Shown here in pieces: positions 1 to 10,317 of a DNA stretch of 64,000 bases; within the stretch, counting starts at the first letter, position 1, and every line of letters starts with the position of its first letter. A program made the translations under genes and the position numbers. The stretch comes from Gnetum montanum. Lineage: Eukaryota > Streptophyta > Gnetopsida > Gnetales > Gnetaceae. A model generated the notes under the pieces. It ran no database searches. It saw only the letters and a list, made by a program, of their open reading frames with translations, and had not been told where the DNA came from. The stretch spans positions 720,299-784,298 of the forward strand of contig MNCI01002227.1 in NCBI GenBank assembly GCA_015680685.1, read 5' to 3'.

Positions 1-379
1 TAAATTATATATCTTTACAACACTACTCCATTTTGCACTTTTCACATATTTTAAAAAGCCTTTAGGATTTCAGCCACAAATAGGGATTTGATCAAAGATA
101 ATTTTAATATTAAAGTTACCACATAGATAATTTTTTTCTCTTTGCATAAAACAAGCAAAAGTAGCAATATTCAATTTTTTTTATATCTAACAAATATTAT
201 ACTTCTTATTGAAAAGGTTTTATATATTCAACTCTAATATGTTTTCTTATTTTCTAGCATGACATGCAATAATACCTTCTTGAATGAAAATATATAGAAA
301 ATGGTATGGTACCTTTATTAATTTAGCACTGACCTAAAACTCAATGATTCTTGATACATTTTAAAGAGGAGTTAGTGGT
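1..379 (-). mobile_element. LINE-array fragment left of element E
   Basis: This AT-rich stretch is the left flank of element E. Its last ~180 bases resemble 61,400-61,594, including the motif around 340-360 (caatgattcttgatacatt) and a matching one near 61,570. Joined to 45,231 onward, it recreates the paralogous sequence that runs through 61,594-61,650. By that comparison it is non-LTR retrotransposon sequence read on the minus strand, just upstream of the reverse transcriptase in its paralogue. No open frame survives. The assignment rests on similarity to the better-preserved copy, not on a domain visible here. Confidence 0.55.
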
Positions 380-550
380 TGTTGCACATTTCTACCATTC
401 CATGGAGCAGTGATTTATTAAGAAAAATTTAGTTCAAAATTTTATTCTAAAATTTAAGGGTTAAAATATTACTGCATTAGCAAGAGTACACTTGCATCTA
501 CAGTATCTGCAAGTCTATAAGATGCATACAATTTCAGATTTTGCAGTGTT

Positions 551-795
551 GTGCTAGTAATTCATTACATTCAAAAGGAATGTTTAAGCTTATTCAGAGA
601 CAAGGCTCAATTGAATTTGAGTGATAAAGATGCAACCATGGTTTTGAGAGTATTATCTTATGCAAAATACAAAATTCTCTTGAAAACATCCACTAACTAC
701 ATCATGGATGATTCAAACTATTTTGAACTTAATGATGAATTCACAATAAAAAGGAAGAAGAATCAACATTCCACTTGCTTCAGTTGTTAGGCTTT
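551..795 (+). pseudogene. Captured cullin fragment, 5' LTR copy
   Basis: The 79-residue frame contains QLNLSDKDATMVL, then LSYAKYKILLK, then FELNDEFT, and an adjacent frame continues with INIPLASV. This is the pattern of the cullin C-terminal winged-helix region just before the neddylation domain: QLNL-D-D, a leucine-rich helix, LS-AKYKIL-K, FE-N--FT, then a basic stretch and IPL. Cullins are scaffolds of SCF-type ubiquitin ligases. Only about 75 codons are present, with no start of its own, and the fragment sits inside the LTR of E in sense orientation directly before the GH3 fragment. Stops and a frameshift end it. It is a captured gene piece, not a working gene. Confidence 0.72.
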
Positions 796-825
796 TAAAA
801 CCTTATGAAGAGCTTTACAATGATA

Positions 826-1240
826 CATAGAACCCATGTCAATTACATTGGTTACTAATGTGGTGGATGGACAATTGAATGTCAAGGATTGAGTGGAAAA
901 TCAACTATAAGAACTACAATTCTTAGTGAAATTATACCCACTATTGGCAAAAACATAAAGGTTGTTCTTGAGGAAAATCCAAATCCAAGTTATGTTAAGA
1001 AGCAAGGATTTTCATATGAAGTTGTTGTTCTAGGTAAGACTCCATATGCGAAGATGTTTGGCAACAATGATAATTTGACAATTCCTTTGGAAAGTGATAA
1101 AATCATCAAAAATTTCTGCAGTAGTACCAAATGTGTGGTGATCCTAGTATCATGGATGTTGATGGTTATTGAACCATTACTTTCGGTGATGGATTCTTTT
1201 GTTGCTACCTAGCTTGCTAGCACTGAAGGAAAAGGAGGTA
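826..1240 (+). pseudogene. Captured GH3 exo-beta-glucosidase fragment, 5' LTR copy
   Basis: Reading from about 826 gives a GY-stop-CGGWTIE segment (the stop replaces a Gln codon), then GLSGKSTIRTTIL, VVLEENPNPSYVKKQGFSY, VVVLGKTPYAKMFG, NLTIP, IKN-C-S-KCVVILVS and a final ALVA-like end with EGKG. This matches the second domain of plant glycoside hydrolase family 3 exo-beta-glucosidases (beta-glucan exohydrolases), which carries residues of the active-site cleft. Only about 135 codons remain of an enzyme of some 600 residues. The rest of the family, including the nucleophile domain, is absent. A premature stop and frame changes make it non-functional. It lies between the cullin and L53-like fragments. 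Confidence 0.8.
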
Positions 1241-1552
1241 TCATTAGCACGTTACACTATGCAGTAGTACATGGTGGCAACTAGCTGTGGGAGGCTACAA
1301 CCAAAGGTTGCTTACATTATGGGCAAAGTTACAATGTTGAGAGTTGAACATGAGACACCTTAAAAGATGACAAGGAATGTGTGTGGATGCATTAACATCG
1401 ACTACTTTATGCTATGGTAGCTCATGTCCTACATGCGGTCAATGGAACTACTCCTTGGTTGCCACAAAGTCTACACCGGTAGCGATGGTCACATGGTCTA
1501 CCATCATATGCCCTTTTCTCTCCCCTACCATAATGCCAAAGGCCTTCCTCGT
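1240..1552 (+). other. Unidentified captured-looking segment, 5' LTR copy (left part)
   Basis: This stretch corresponds to 42,596-42,860 of the 3' LTR, where it is GC-richer and CpG-richer. Short overlapping frames exist but none resembles a family I recognise. It is cut at 1,552 by insertion of element C; the target continues at 10,223. Confidence 0.4.
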
Positions 1553-3085
1553 TGTACTGACCTAAATCATCGGTGTAAGGCTAGAAGGGAAAACAAACAC
1601 CGAAAGATCGTCAGGTAGACACAGCTGACCCTGCCTTCGCCCGAGGGCAAGCTGGAAAAGAAAACGAAGGTAGAGTTCCTTGGATAGTCTGCATGCAAAT
1701 CAACCAAGGACTTCCCCGAGCGTAAACTACAGCTTGCGCTGGAGTTATCGTAATTGATGTTTTAAAACATAAACAATGCGCACCAAGTGTAAACAAAAAC
1801 GTATGCAAAACGGTATTACAAACAAAACGTAAACTGAATGTAAATAGAGTAAACAATATAATGGCTGGCAAGTCAAGCACCAAGCCCCAGAGTGATGTGA
1901 TGTGTTTCAGGAGTGCTTGGATGCTAGGAGTCAAGTGTGCCCGAGCGCCCAAGGATTGCTGGTCTGAGTTTCCTAAGCCATCTGCCTTCAAAATTCCCAA
2001 CCCCGTTTATGTGAATTGACAAGGTATTGATAGGGCTGGGCTAGGCTCGGGTGCAAAATTCGAGAATAGAATCAATGGCTGGGAGATGAGAAGAAAGCAG
2101 ATCTAGTGACATGTGTCCAATGGACAACTGTATGTGAGTTGGACATGTGTGGGCAAGCTACATTCTGGACCAGGTACATTGTATCTTACAACTTGTGACA
2201 ACTCACTCAAGCTAGCTTATGCTTATGGCACATATAATTCAGAGCGTAAGAGCTTGACGAATGACAAATGATGGAAATTTACAATGAAATAACAAGAGAA
2301 ATTGATATTGACTCGCTTGAAACTTCCAGATTTCTGACTTGATTGCTGCAGGATGTCGATTCGAGTAGTTTCGTGGTTATTTGAGGTATCCCCACCTGAT
2401 CAGAACTTCCAGTGTGAGTTGATTTTTTCGCAGCGTGTCCTCGACATGTGCACGCTACACTCACATTGCAACATGACCTCAGCATGAGTGAGCAAAGACT
2501 TACAATTTTTCACCAAATTTTTAAATTTTTGAAGCTTGGTTCTTGAAGTGTAAGGATTTCCTGACTATGATTGACAAATTGAGCCTGAAAGTACCTTGTT
2601 TTGAGCCATTTTTGGTAGCTCACGCTGGGCCCACGTTGCAGCGTGACCTGCAGCGTGACCTGCAAACACCTATGAAAACTTGCAATTTTGAGCTGAAATC
2701 TAGCATTCTAAAGGCTGGGACCTAAAGGTGGGACCAGAAGCTATAAAGGATGGACCTGAGAATGACTTGCACCTTGGAAATTAGGTCAGTTTTGGGCTTG
2801 GAAAGTTACTCATGTTGCACTCATGCTACCGGCATGTCCTTAGCATGAGTGACAACATGAGTGAGGAAATTTGCACCTTTTGACTCTAACGCTGAAATTC
2901 GAGTCTCTAAAGTTTGGAGTTGAAGTTGTCAGAGTTACTCATACTAAGGGCAAGGTAGCTTAGTAGCGTGAGCAAGCAAGCTGGGCATGGGTTCCCTGCC
3001 TTGGTCGAATTTTGCCTCCTGAAACTTCAAAAGGGCTCGAGTCATTCTCATTTCAAAGTGCTAGGCTGAAATTAGTGGTGTTTCA
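1553..3085 (-). repeat. 3' LTR of element C
   Basis: It aligns end to end with 8,630-10,222 (shared starts TGTA(C/T)TGACCTAAATC and ends GTGGTGTTTCA). The middle third is crowded with short cgctgag, gcatgagtg and gcgtgacc motifs around 2,410-2,480, 2,610-2,670, 2,810-2,870 and 2,935-2,985, which recur at the same places in the other LTR. No coding potential is seen. Confidence 0.85.
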
Positions 3086-3099
3086 TTAGCCCCTCTTTG
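3086..3099 (-). other. Polypurine tract of element C
   Basis: Read on the minus strand this is an AAAGAGGGGCTAA-type purine run immediately before the 3' LTR, the expected plus-strand primer of an LTR retrotransposon. Confidence 0.65.
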
Positions 3100-4467
3100 T
3101 TGATGTCTGGAGGAATCCACCCAAGAGGCATCGACAAAGAAGTGCAAAAAACCATGAACAACAAAGCATCAAACATTATCCGTCGGCCCTTAGCTGGATG
3201 TCATCGCACCGTTTTCAAAAGTACATGGGGTTGAGGGAAAATAGTTTAAGATGCAAGGGAATTGGTTGTAACCGGGGGAAGCCAGGAGTTGATCAAAGGT
3301 TATGATTGCTGTTGGGATTGTGGGAGAGGAACGCTCTCACATGAACAAGTCATATTTTGGTCCTTGTTAGTAGCCAGTGTTTAGTAGACTTGGAACCAAG
3401 ATGTTGGCAGCACGTTCTTTGGAGAAATGAGACTCTTATAGAGTGTTTACAGGACCCATTGTAAACAACCAAAGCCACGTGATAATGTGCAACATGGTCT
3501 CTTTGAGACACGAGTGTAACTATTTTCCAAGACAATTGCCTTCTCGCCTAGGGCTTGTATGAAAATAGCCAATAGCCTTTTGTTTTTTATGTCAATGGGG
3601 TCATGAAGACCTTTTCTATGCATTTTCTCTTTGACCCTTTTGTTCTTTTCATCTTTGTTTGTTTCTCTTTTCTTTTATTTTTTGCTTTCTTTTTGGTCTT
3701 TTTGAAAGAGCTTGCTTTTAGTGACGTGCTCATGTTCGAGCGCTTGCATTTTGTGTCATGCATCGTATACTGTGTTTTGTTTTGCAACTGCTTAGGGAGT
3801 TACAGTGCAACAGTGTATCAAGGGTTTTAAGGTGAGTAGGAGACAATGTATCTAGGGGATGTAATTGAATAGGATAAGGGGGGATTATGGGGAATAGGGA
3901 ATGTATCAGGAGTTGGGAATGTACTTATGAATGGATTGATTAGCCCGATTTCAGGCGTCAGGAAAAATGTGATACCTTGTCATCATGATGAAGTGCACCT
4001 ATGCACGAACGCCTTAGGCGTGTCATCCTGCAAACACAACTCCAAGAAGACAAGAAAAAATGAATCAATTAACTAAGCACTTTAAACAAGGAGATGGGGC
4101 CACCGCGTGAAATTTTTAAAGCAGACAGAATTATGAACAGCATTAGCCTCATTAAGGCCCATGAGACAAATTATGCAGCAAGTCTTTGTGAAACATGAAC
4201 AGCCAATTGCAGCAATACATCTTTTCAAATTTTTCCTGGCTATTGATGATGTCGCCAATTTATAATCTTAGCGGACTATTGTGGATTAGTTTCATGTCAT
4301 AACCCTTTGGACGGTGCCAGTTTAGCGTTGTAGTGGATGGTGCATTGCTAGTTTATAGTCATAGCAGACTATGAAGAGGCAACCTACTTTATAGTCTTAG
4401 TGGACTCTAGATGCTAGTTTCATGTCATGGCAAACTAATGTGGCAGTTTAGCATCATACTGGACATA

Positions 4468-4657
4468 GTTCTGTGGTGTCGGTTTATTGTCATGACCCCA
4501 GGACTGTTCTGTGGTATCAGTTTTAAGTCATGATGCCATGACTGTTCTGTGGTATTAGTTTTAAGTCATGATGCCAGGACTATTCTGTGGTATTAGTTTT
4601 AAGTCATGATGCTAGGACTATTCTGTGGTATCAGTTTTAAGTCATGATATCAGGACT
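4468..4657. repeat. 38-bp tandem repeat, five copies
   Basis: Five consecutive 38-bp units start at 4,468, 4,506, 4,544, 4,582 and 4,620. Each begins (g/a)ttctgtggt and ends (c/t)(a/c)(t/g)gact. The first is the most diverged; the last four differ at only a few positions. They lie in the non-coding 3' region of element C. Confidence 0.85.
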
Positions 4658-4857
4658 GTCTGTGCTTACCTTGCTTGTGTGTGATGCTACATGCATGGTC
4701 ATGTTATGTGTCTGCAAGATCCTACAAAAAATCAACTAGAAAGAAAAAAACATCAAGCAACACCTATTGTACATAGAGTTAAAATGTATGAATGAAAGAA
4801 AAGCAATGCAAAAAGTGATAGTTTTAGGCCATTCCGGGCTGTAGGCTCGTTTAAGGC

Positions 4858-4951
4858 GTTTTTGGGCCATGTGTTTTTGTAGTTTTATGTTTTTCAAATG
4901 CAATNCGGGCCATGTGTTTTTGTAGTTTTATGTTTTTCAAATGCAATGTGT
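4858..4951. repeat. Duplicated ~42-bp block flanking an ambiguous base
   Basis: A block beginning gggccatgtgtttttgtag is present twice, identically, on either side of the N at 4,905. Exact duplication around an N is more typical of an unmerged contig overlap or gap fill than of biology. Confidence 0.6.
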
Positions 4952-5046
4952 AAACTAAATTAACGAATATGTAAACAAAGTAAAATGCGTGATCTAAGTG
5001 AGCAGGGAAAATGTAAACACATAGGCTAGTGTGATGTAAACAAAAG

Positions 5047-6225
5047 TCAAAAATGCATGGTAAAGGGTAGGTAGGCACATGCATTTTCGACCAAGGGAGA
5101 GTCTTGGTCATGTAGTTGCTTCCTAACTAGGCATGGATTAGGGAGCATGCAAGGTTTAGGGTCCTTTGGGGGGCTGTTGGCTTCAACCACTCGTTCGGCT
5201 GTTTTAGCCTTAGGCATTGCATTGGTTACCGTAGGTGTATTACCAAGGAACTCTTCTTCAAAAACTTGCGCCATAACTATGTTGTGGATAGTCGAAGAGG
5301 AAACGTTATCACCATGGATAATAACTTGACCACCTTTGTATGGAAGGTGGATCTCTTGGTGAATGGGAGAGGAGATGGCCCTGAGTTGAGCTAGCCAAGG
5401 CCTGCCTAGAATCATGTTGAAACCTAGCATCTCTTCTATGACAGTGAAATTTGCACTAGTGCGGAATTGCTCTCCTGCCACAAAGGCTAAGTTGATCGTA
5501 CCTTTGACTGTGACATGTGATCCATTGAAGGACTTTAGACATGTGATTTTGGTTGGCCTGATTTCATTTGCCAGGCCTAGCTTATCGATGACAGAGTACA
5601 AGACTACATTTGTCGCTGCACCATCATCAACATGTACTCTACGGATGGTACACTGTCCAACACGAATGCTAATAGATAGTGGGGCCATAGTGACCTCCCC
5701 TCGCATGGGACTGACTTTGACTACATCATCCTGAAAAGCTAAGGTTGTTGAACCCAATTCTTGTGGTGTAGGGGATGACATCATTGCACAGATGGATGCC
5801 TCATTTGCAAGGACGTCCTCTGTAACAAGAATGCAGTCCGAGACCTGGGCCAATGCTTGGTAGTGAGTAGATGAGGTTATGACTAGGTCGTACAAGCTGA
5901 ATGTTGTGTTCTTTTTCTTGAGCATTTGTTTTACTTGGGTTAGTGCAGCTACAAAGTCCTTGTCGTTAGCCGTTGTGTTGGCCTTAACTTCCTCCATGTA
6001 GTTTGAGAGACAGATCTCTTGGGAAGGGGACTTCGGCTTGGTTTTCTTGGTTTGTTTGGGGGTAGTGGCCCTAGTGTTTGGTTGTTGCTTGCTAGTTGTG
6101 GCCTTTGCTTCGGCCATGGGGGTTGCGAGGTGCTCGTTTGTCCTCTTGCATTTCCATTTGGTGGGCCTACCTGGGTTGCTAGCGGGGTCAACCCTCAAAG
6201 GAGGAGGGATCGAGATGTTGCCCAC
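5047..6225 (-). CDS. Element C gag-protease polyprotein segment (aspartic protease)
   Basis: An open frame of 392 residues. Residues 30-75 are basic and proline/threonine-rich. Residues 105-135 (TTFSLYDLVITSSTHYQAL) match the conserved linker found before the protease in Tat/Ogre-like elements. The retropepsin domain spans about 180-300, with catalytic VDDGAATNVV at 199-208 (aspartates 200/201) and the C-terminal GFNMILGRPWL at 268-278. The enzyme would cleave the gag precursor. The frame stops soon after the protease; nothing resembling reverse transcriptase follows. Its openness is striking because the gag upstream is broken. The true protein probably began further upstream as part of gag, so the methionine start is arbitrary. 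Confidence 0.8.
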   Translation of the reverse strand: MGNISIPPPLRVDPASNPGRPTKWKCKRTNEHLATPMAEAKATTSKQQPNTRATTPKQTKKTKPKSPSQEICLSNYMEEVKANTTANDKDFVAALTQVKQMLKKKNTTFSLYDLVITSSTHYQALAQVSDCILVTEDVLANEASICAMMSSPTPQELGSTTLAFQDDVVKVSPMRGEVTMAPLSISIRVGQCTIRRVHVDDGAATNVVLYSVIDKLGLANEIRPTKITCLKSFNGSHVTVKGTINLAFVAGEQFRTSANFTVIEEMLGFNMILGRPWLAQLRAISSPIHQEIHLPYKGGQVIIHGDNVSSSTIHNIVMAQVFEEEFLGNTPTVTNAMPKAKTAERVVEANSPPKDPKPCMLPNPCLVRKQLHDQDSPLVENACAYLPFTMHF

Positions 6226-6366
6226 TTTTGGGCTTCAGGTAGGTGAGGGTCCATCATGTTGTGGCACCTTTATGACGAAGGGTGGCTTAGTGTTTTTTGT
6301 TTCTGCATCATGCCAGTTTATCGTCTTAGTGGATAAGTCATGCCAGTTTAACATCTTAGTGGACGA

Positions 6367-8590
6367 TCAGTAGTTTAACGTCATTTTGGACACAAAGGGT
6401 GTGGTAGGTGCATGAGGTGGCATCTTGATAACAAAAGGAGGCCTCTTGCTTGTGGAGGCTATGGGGGCCTTTTCCTTGTTAGGAGGCACACAGATTACAA
6501 AAGGTTGTTGCACAGGTTTGGGCTTGCCACCTATGCTAATTGAGTTTATGAAATAGGAAGCATCATTTGTATTGTATTGACTCACCATGTTGATTACCAA
6601 TTGACCCTGTTCTATCATTCTCTACAGGTCATCTTGCAAGGCATGATAATTGTCTGTACTGTGACCAGCCATTTGATGGTAATGATAGTATTGGTCCAAT
6701 TTAAAATGTTGTGGGCCTGAGGGCTCATTTGGTACTGCTAATGTGGGGTTCTTTACTAGTTCATAGTACCTATCATGTTTTTGGTGGGTAATATCCAATA
6801 CGTGTTTGTGTTGGATTTGCCTGGCTTTCAAGAGTTGCTCCAATAATTGAGAGGGTTGCATCGATAGTGGTGTATATTTTGAGCGGTCCTTGAGTTAAAA
6901 GTTGGAATTTGGGGTGGCCCCTGCAGAGGTAGGTGATTTGGTGCCAAAGTTGGTAGCTTTTGGTTGCTTAGTTGTTGGGCCCCAGTTGGTTGCTTTTGTG
7001 TTGTAGCCACCGTCGTTATTATTGTGTTTTGCTTGCAAGCATGTTGGTTTTTGTAGGCCATATAAGCTAGGTCATTTCTTGATTGCACCGCCTCTTCTAT
7101 GTCTTTGATTTGTGCAAACGCTTAGCTCAAAGTACGAGCACTCAAATAATAAAATTTTAACTTAACGAAGTCATTCACAGTGGCCTTAAAAATGGTGAGC
7201 AAGTATGTCTCAGGTATGAGCTCGTGGAGTTCATTTAGGGCTGCGCTCCACCTTTGGATGAATTTTTGTGTCGGTTCTAACAACACCTGTTTGATCTGAA
7301 TTAAGCTATCCAGTGTGGCTTGAGGCTTTAGATTATATTTAAAACAGGTGACAAACTCGTGCAACAAATCCTCTAAAGAGGATATGGAGTTACGGGGTAA
7401 ATCTTGGTACCAGTCTAAGGCTTTTCTCGTTAAGGACATAGCAAACACACGTAGAATTGCATGAGGCCAAGCCTAAAGTAGTAGACATTCTAATCGAAAT
7501 GTCACTAGGTGGGTCTTTGGATCTCCCTCTCCATTGTACTTGGTTAGTTAAGGTAATGAGATTTTCTTTGGCAAGGTTAATGGTGGAATTGAAGGGTGGA
7601 TTGGGTCATCTTGGTAGAAATCCAGCACCTTGACTTCCTTAGTGTTTGCGATTTTAAGGCGTTGTACCTCTTTGGTCAACATGTGCATCATTTTCTTCGT
7701 GTCTACCTACTCTTGGGCAATAGGCAAACCGGTGAGTTGAATGGATTGTGATTAGTAGTAATTTGGCTGTCACAGTGTTTGTGGAAAGGGAGGTTGTTGG
7801 ATTGTTGGTTGTTGTGGTGGAGCAACATTCAAGGATGGGATCGCAAGGTGTGGTATGTTGTAGTAAGTTGGTTGGTGTTGTTGAATAGCTGGTGAAACCC
7901 ACTGCCCAACCACAGGTTGTGAGGTGATCCCCTGAATGTTGTGCTGAAGTAGTTAGACGGGCCCCATGGGTTTGTATTTGTGGTATGTAATGGGTGGACA
8001 TGGAAGCAAAGTCGTCTTCCTCATCTTCGCTCTAAGGCTCTATCAAAGGTGGCTATGAGGCTTGACTCCTTGCCATGAGAAGTTGAGATATGAGTCGATG
8101 ATGGGGTTCAGAAAGGGGGATTATGTCAAATGTTGAAGGAGTGAACTCATGATCTCCTTTGTAAATAAGTTCAAAGTTTCATTTTGCTTCTCTCTCTACA
8201 CGATCGATAGGCAAGTTGGCTTGGATTTTCACACAAATGAAGTTATATTGTTCTGGTGTGAGGATGTGGAAAGATTCCATGACAGCGTCTATGAGCTGAG
8301 GGTGTGCAGCATGATCTAACTCATAGCGTGTGCAACTAGCTTCAGTGTGAGCAAGCTCAGTGTGTGTGACAGGGTTCAACGTGCACAACTGGCTTCATCA
8401 TGAGCAAGCTCAGCGTGCATAACTAGCTTCAACATGAGCAAGCTCAGCATGCACAAGCTAATTCGAATTTCAACATTTGGCAGCATTAATTGGGTCCTAG
8501 TTTCAGTGTTTGGCTTCTGTAGCATTTGAACACATCTGCACGGCGTTTGAACAGGTAGCATGATTAACATTTCAAAAAGATGACAAACAA
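6367..8590 (-). pseudogene. Element C gag (broken)
   Basis: Several minus-strand frames make up a decayed gag. The best is 7,122-7,448, with SLTRKALDWYQDLP, a phenylalanine-rich EDLLHEFVTCF stretch and an IQRW segment, the pattern of the retrotransposon gag capsid domain. Downstream, 6,622-6,861 holds YYHYHQMAGHSTDNYHALQ, a zinc knuckle of the C-Y-H-GH-T-C type in which both outer cysteines read tyrosine. Upstream, 8,179-8,388 holds an N-terminal piece. Stops and frameshifts separate the pieces. Gag would form the cytoplasmic particle that packages the element RNA. Confidence 0.7.
8328..8460. repeat. 34-bp tandem repeat in the leader of element C
   Basis: Units at 8,328-8,361, 8,381-8,414 and 8,415-8,448, with a partial one after, share the form gtgcacaacta-gcttca-catgagcaagctcagc. 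The 19 bases between the first two units are unrelated. The gagcaagctcagcgtg words echo the motif-rich parts of the LTRs of C. Confidence 0.75.
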
Positions 8591-8606
8591 GGTAGGCCCT
8601 CCTTCT

Positions 8607-8623
8607 AGCACCAATCTACTGTA
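8607..8623 (-). other. Primer-binding site of element C
   Basis: Read on the minus strand, TGGTGCTAGAAGGAGGG lies six bases inside the 5' LTR. The TGG start fits pairing with the CCA end of a tRNA. The same site, with A for G at position 5, occurs in D and E. I do not assign the tRNA. Confidence 0.65.
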
Positions 8624-8629
8624 TTGACC

Positions 8630-10222
8630 TAAATCGTCGATGTAAGGCTGGAAGGGAAAACAAACACCGAAAGATCATCGGGCAGACACAGTTAACCCTG
8701 CCTTCGCCCGAGGGCAAGCTGGAAAAGAAAACGAAGGCAGAGTGCCTTGGATGGTCTACACGTAAATCAACAAAGGACTTTCCCGAGCATAAGCTACAAC
8801 TTGCACTGGGGTTATCGTAACTGATGTTTTAAAACATAAACAATGCGCACCAAGTGTCAACAAAAACATATGCAAAATGGTATTGCAAACAAAACATAAA
8901 CTGAATGTAAACAGAGTAAACAATATAATGGCTAGCAGAATGAACTGTATTGTATTACTTAGAAAAAAGATGTGCATCGGTCAAAGCGTAGCTGCACGTG
9001 TGGATGGCAAGTCAAGCACCAAGCCCCAAGGTGATGTGATGTGTTTCAAGAGCACTTGGATGCTAGGAGTCAAGTGTGCCCGAGCACCCAAGGATTGCTA
9101 GTTTGAGTTTCCTAAGCCATCTGCCTTCAAAATTTCCAACCCCATTTATGTGAATTGATAGGGTATTTATAGGGCTAGGCCGGGCTCGGGTGTGGAATTT
9201 GAGAATGGAATCAATGACTGGGAGATGAGAGGAAAGCGGATCTAGTAACACGTGTCTAATGGACAGCTATATGTGAGTTGGACGTGTGTGGGCAAGCTAT
9301 GTTCCAGACCAGGTACATTGTATCTTACAACGTGTGACAACTCACTCAAGCCAACTTACACTTATGGCACATACAATTCAGAGTGTAAGAGCTCGACGAA
9401 TGACAAATGATGGAAATTTATAATGAAATAACAAGAGAAATTCATTTTTCCTCACTTGAAACTTCTGGATTTTTGACTCGACTACTATAGGATGTTGATT
9501 CAAGTGGTTCCATGGCTGTTTGAGGTGTCCCCACCTAATCAGGACTTCCAGCGTGAGTTGATTTTGTTGTAGCGTGTCCTCGGCGTGCACACGCTACACT
9601 CATGCTGCAACGTGACCTTAGTGTGAGTGAGCAAAGACTTACAATTTTTCACCAAATTTTTTAATTTTTGAAGCTTGGTTCTTGAACTGCAAGGATTGCC
9701 TGACTATGATTGACAAATTGAGCCTAAAAGTGCCTTTTTTGAGCCATTTTTAATAGCTCACGCTGGGCCCACGTTGCAACGTGACCATAGCATGACCTGC
9801 AAACACCTGTGAAAACTTGCAATTTTGAGATGAAATCTGGCATTCTAAAGGTTGGGACCTGAAGGTGGGACTGGAAGCTATCAAGGATGGACTTGAGAAT
9901 GACTTGCACCTTGGAAATTAGGTCAGTTTTGGGCTTGGAAAGTTACTCAAACTACACTCATGCTGCCGATGTGTCCTCAGCATGAGTGACAGCGTGAGTG
10001 AGGAAATTTGCACCTTTTAACGTTAACGCTGAAATTCGAGTCTCTAAAGGTTGGAGTTGAAGTTTTCATAGTTACTCACGCTGAGGGCAAGGTAGCTTGA
10101 CAGCGTGAGTAAGGAAGCTGGGCATGGGTTCCCTGCCTTGGTCGAATTTTGCCTCCCGAAACTTCAAAAGGGCTCAAGTCGTTCTCATTTCAAAGTGCTA
10201 GGCCGAAATTAGTGGTGTTTCA
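8630..10222 (-). repeat. 5' LTR of element C
   Basis: It pairs with 1,553-3,085. The starts (TGTATTGACC) and ends (GTGTTTCA) match, and the internal gcgtgag/catgagtg motif clusters are in register. Differences from the partner are mainly C/T and G/A transitions. Confidence 0.85.
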
Positions 10223-10317
10223 CTTGCCCCATGTCCCATGCCATCCAGGGAGTACACCCAACCACAATGGCAGCAATGTTCATGAAGGCATAGTGTGTGG
10301 ACGAGAAGACAATGAAC

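Larger units (their letters stand above)
3100..5046 (-). other. Non-coding 3' region of element C
   Basis: About 1.95 kb between the protease frame and the polypurine tract, where a complete element would carry reverse transcriptase, RNase H and integrase. None of their motifs is visible. It contains a T-rich stretch (3,600-3,720), a 38-bp tandem repeat (4,468-4,657), loosely related upstream copies of an agttta-tagtgga theme (4,255-4,450) that also recur at 6,308-6,392, and a duplicated block around an ambiguous base (4,905). Confidence 0.6.
1553..10222 (-). mobile_element. Element C: non-autonomous gag-protease Tat-like retrotransposon
   Basis: A minus-strand LTR element of 8,670 bp with LTRs of 1,533 and 1,593 bp that begin TGTA and end TTTCA in plus-strand terms. 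Flanking 5-mers ctcgt and cttgc differ only by two C/T transitions and look like a decayed target duplication. A primer site lies at 8,607-8,623 and a purine tract at 3,086-3,099. The internal region encodes gag and an aspartic protease only. I searched 3,100-5,046 on both strands for reverse transcriptase, RNase H and integrase motifs and found none. It interrupts the captured segment of the 5' LTR of E. It resembles the class of LTR elements that keep gag but depend on others for polymerase and integrase. Confidence 0.8.

Noticed and set aside
1-240. A minus-strand GNFNIKI reading near 60-130 resembling the GDFN block of LINE endonucleases
   Set aside because: The surrounding frame does not follow an endonuclease, and the stretch aligns better with the linker before the RT in the paralogue at 61,400-61,594.
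3587-3830. Lys-rich minus frame and Phe-rich plus frame
   Set aside because: Both arise from a T-rich low-complexity stretch in the 3' region of C and have no family resemblance.
4468-4657. A CRISPR-like array
   Set aside because: The 38-bp units are directly adjacent without spacers and lie in a plant retrotransposon.
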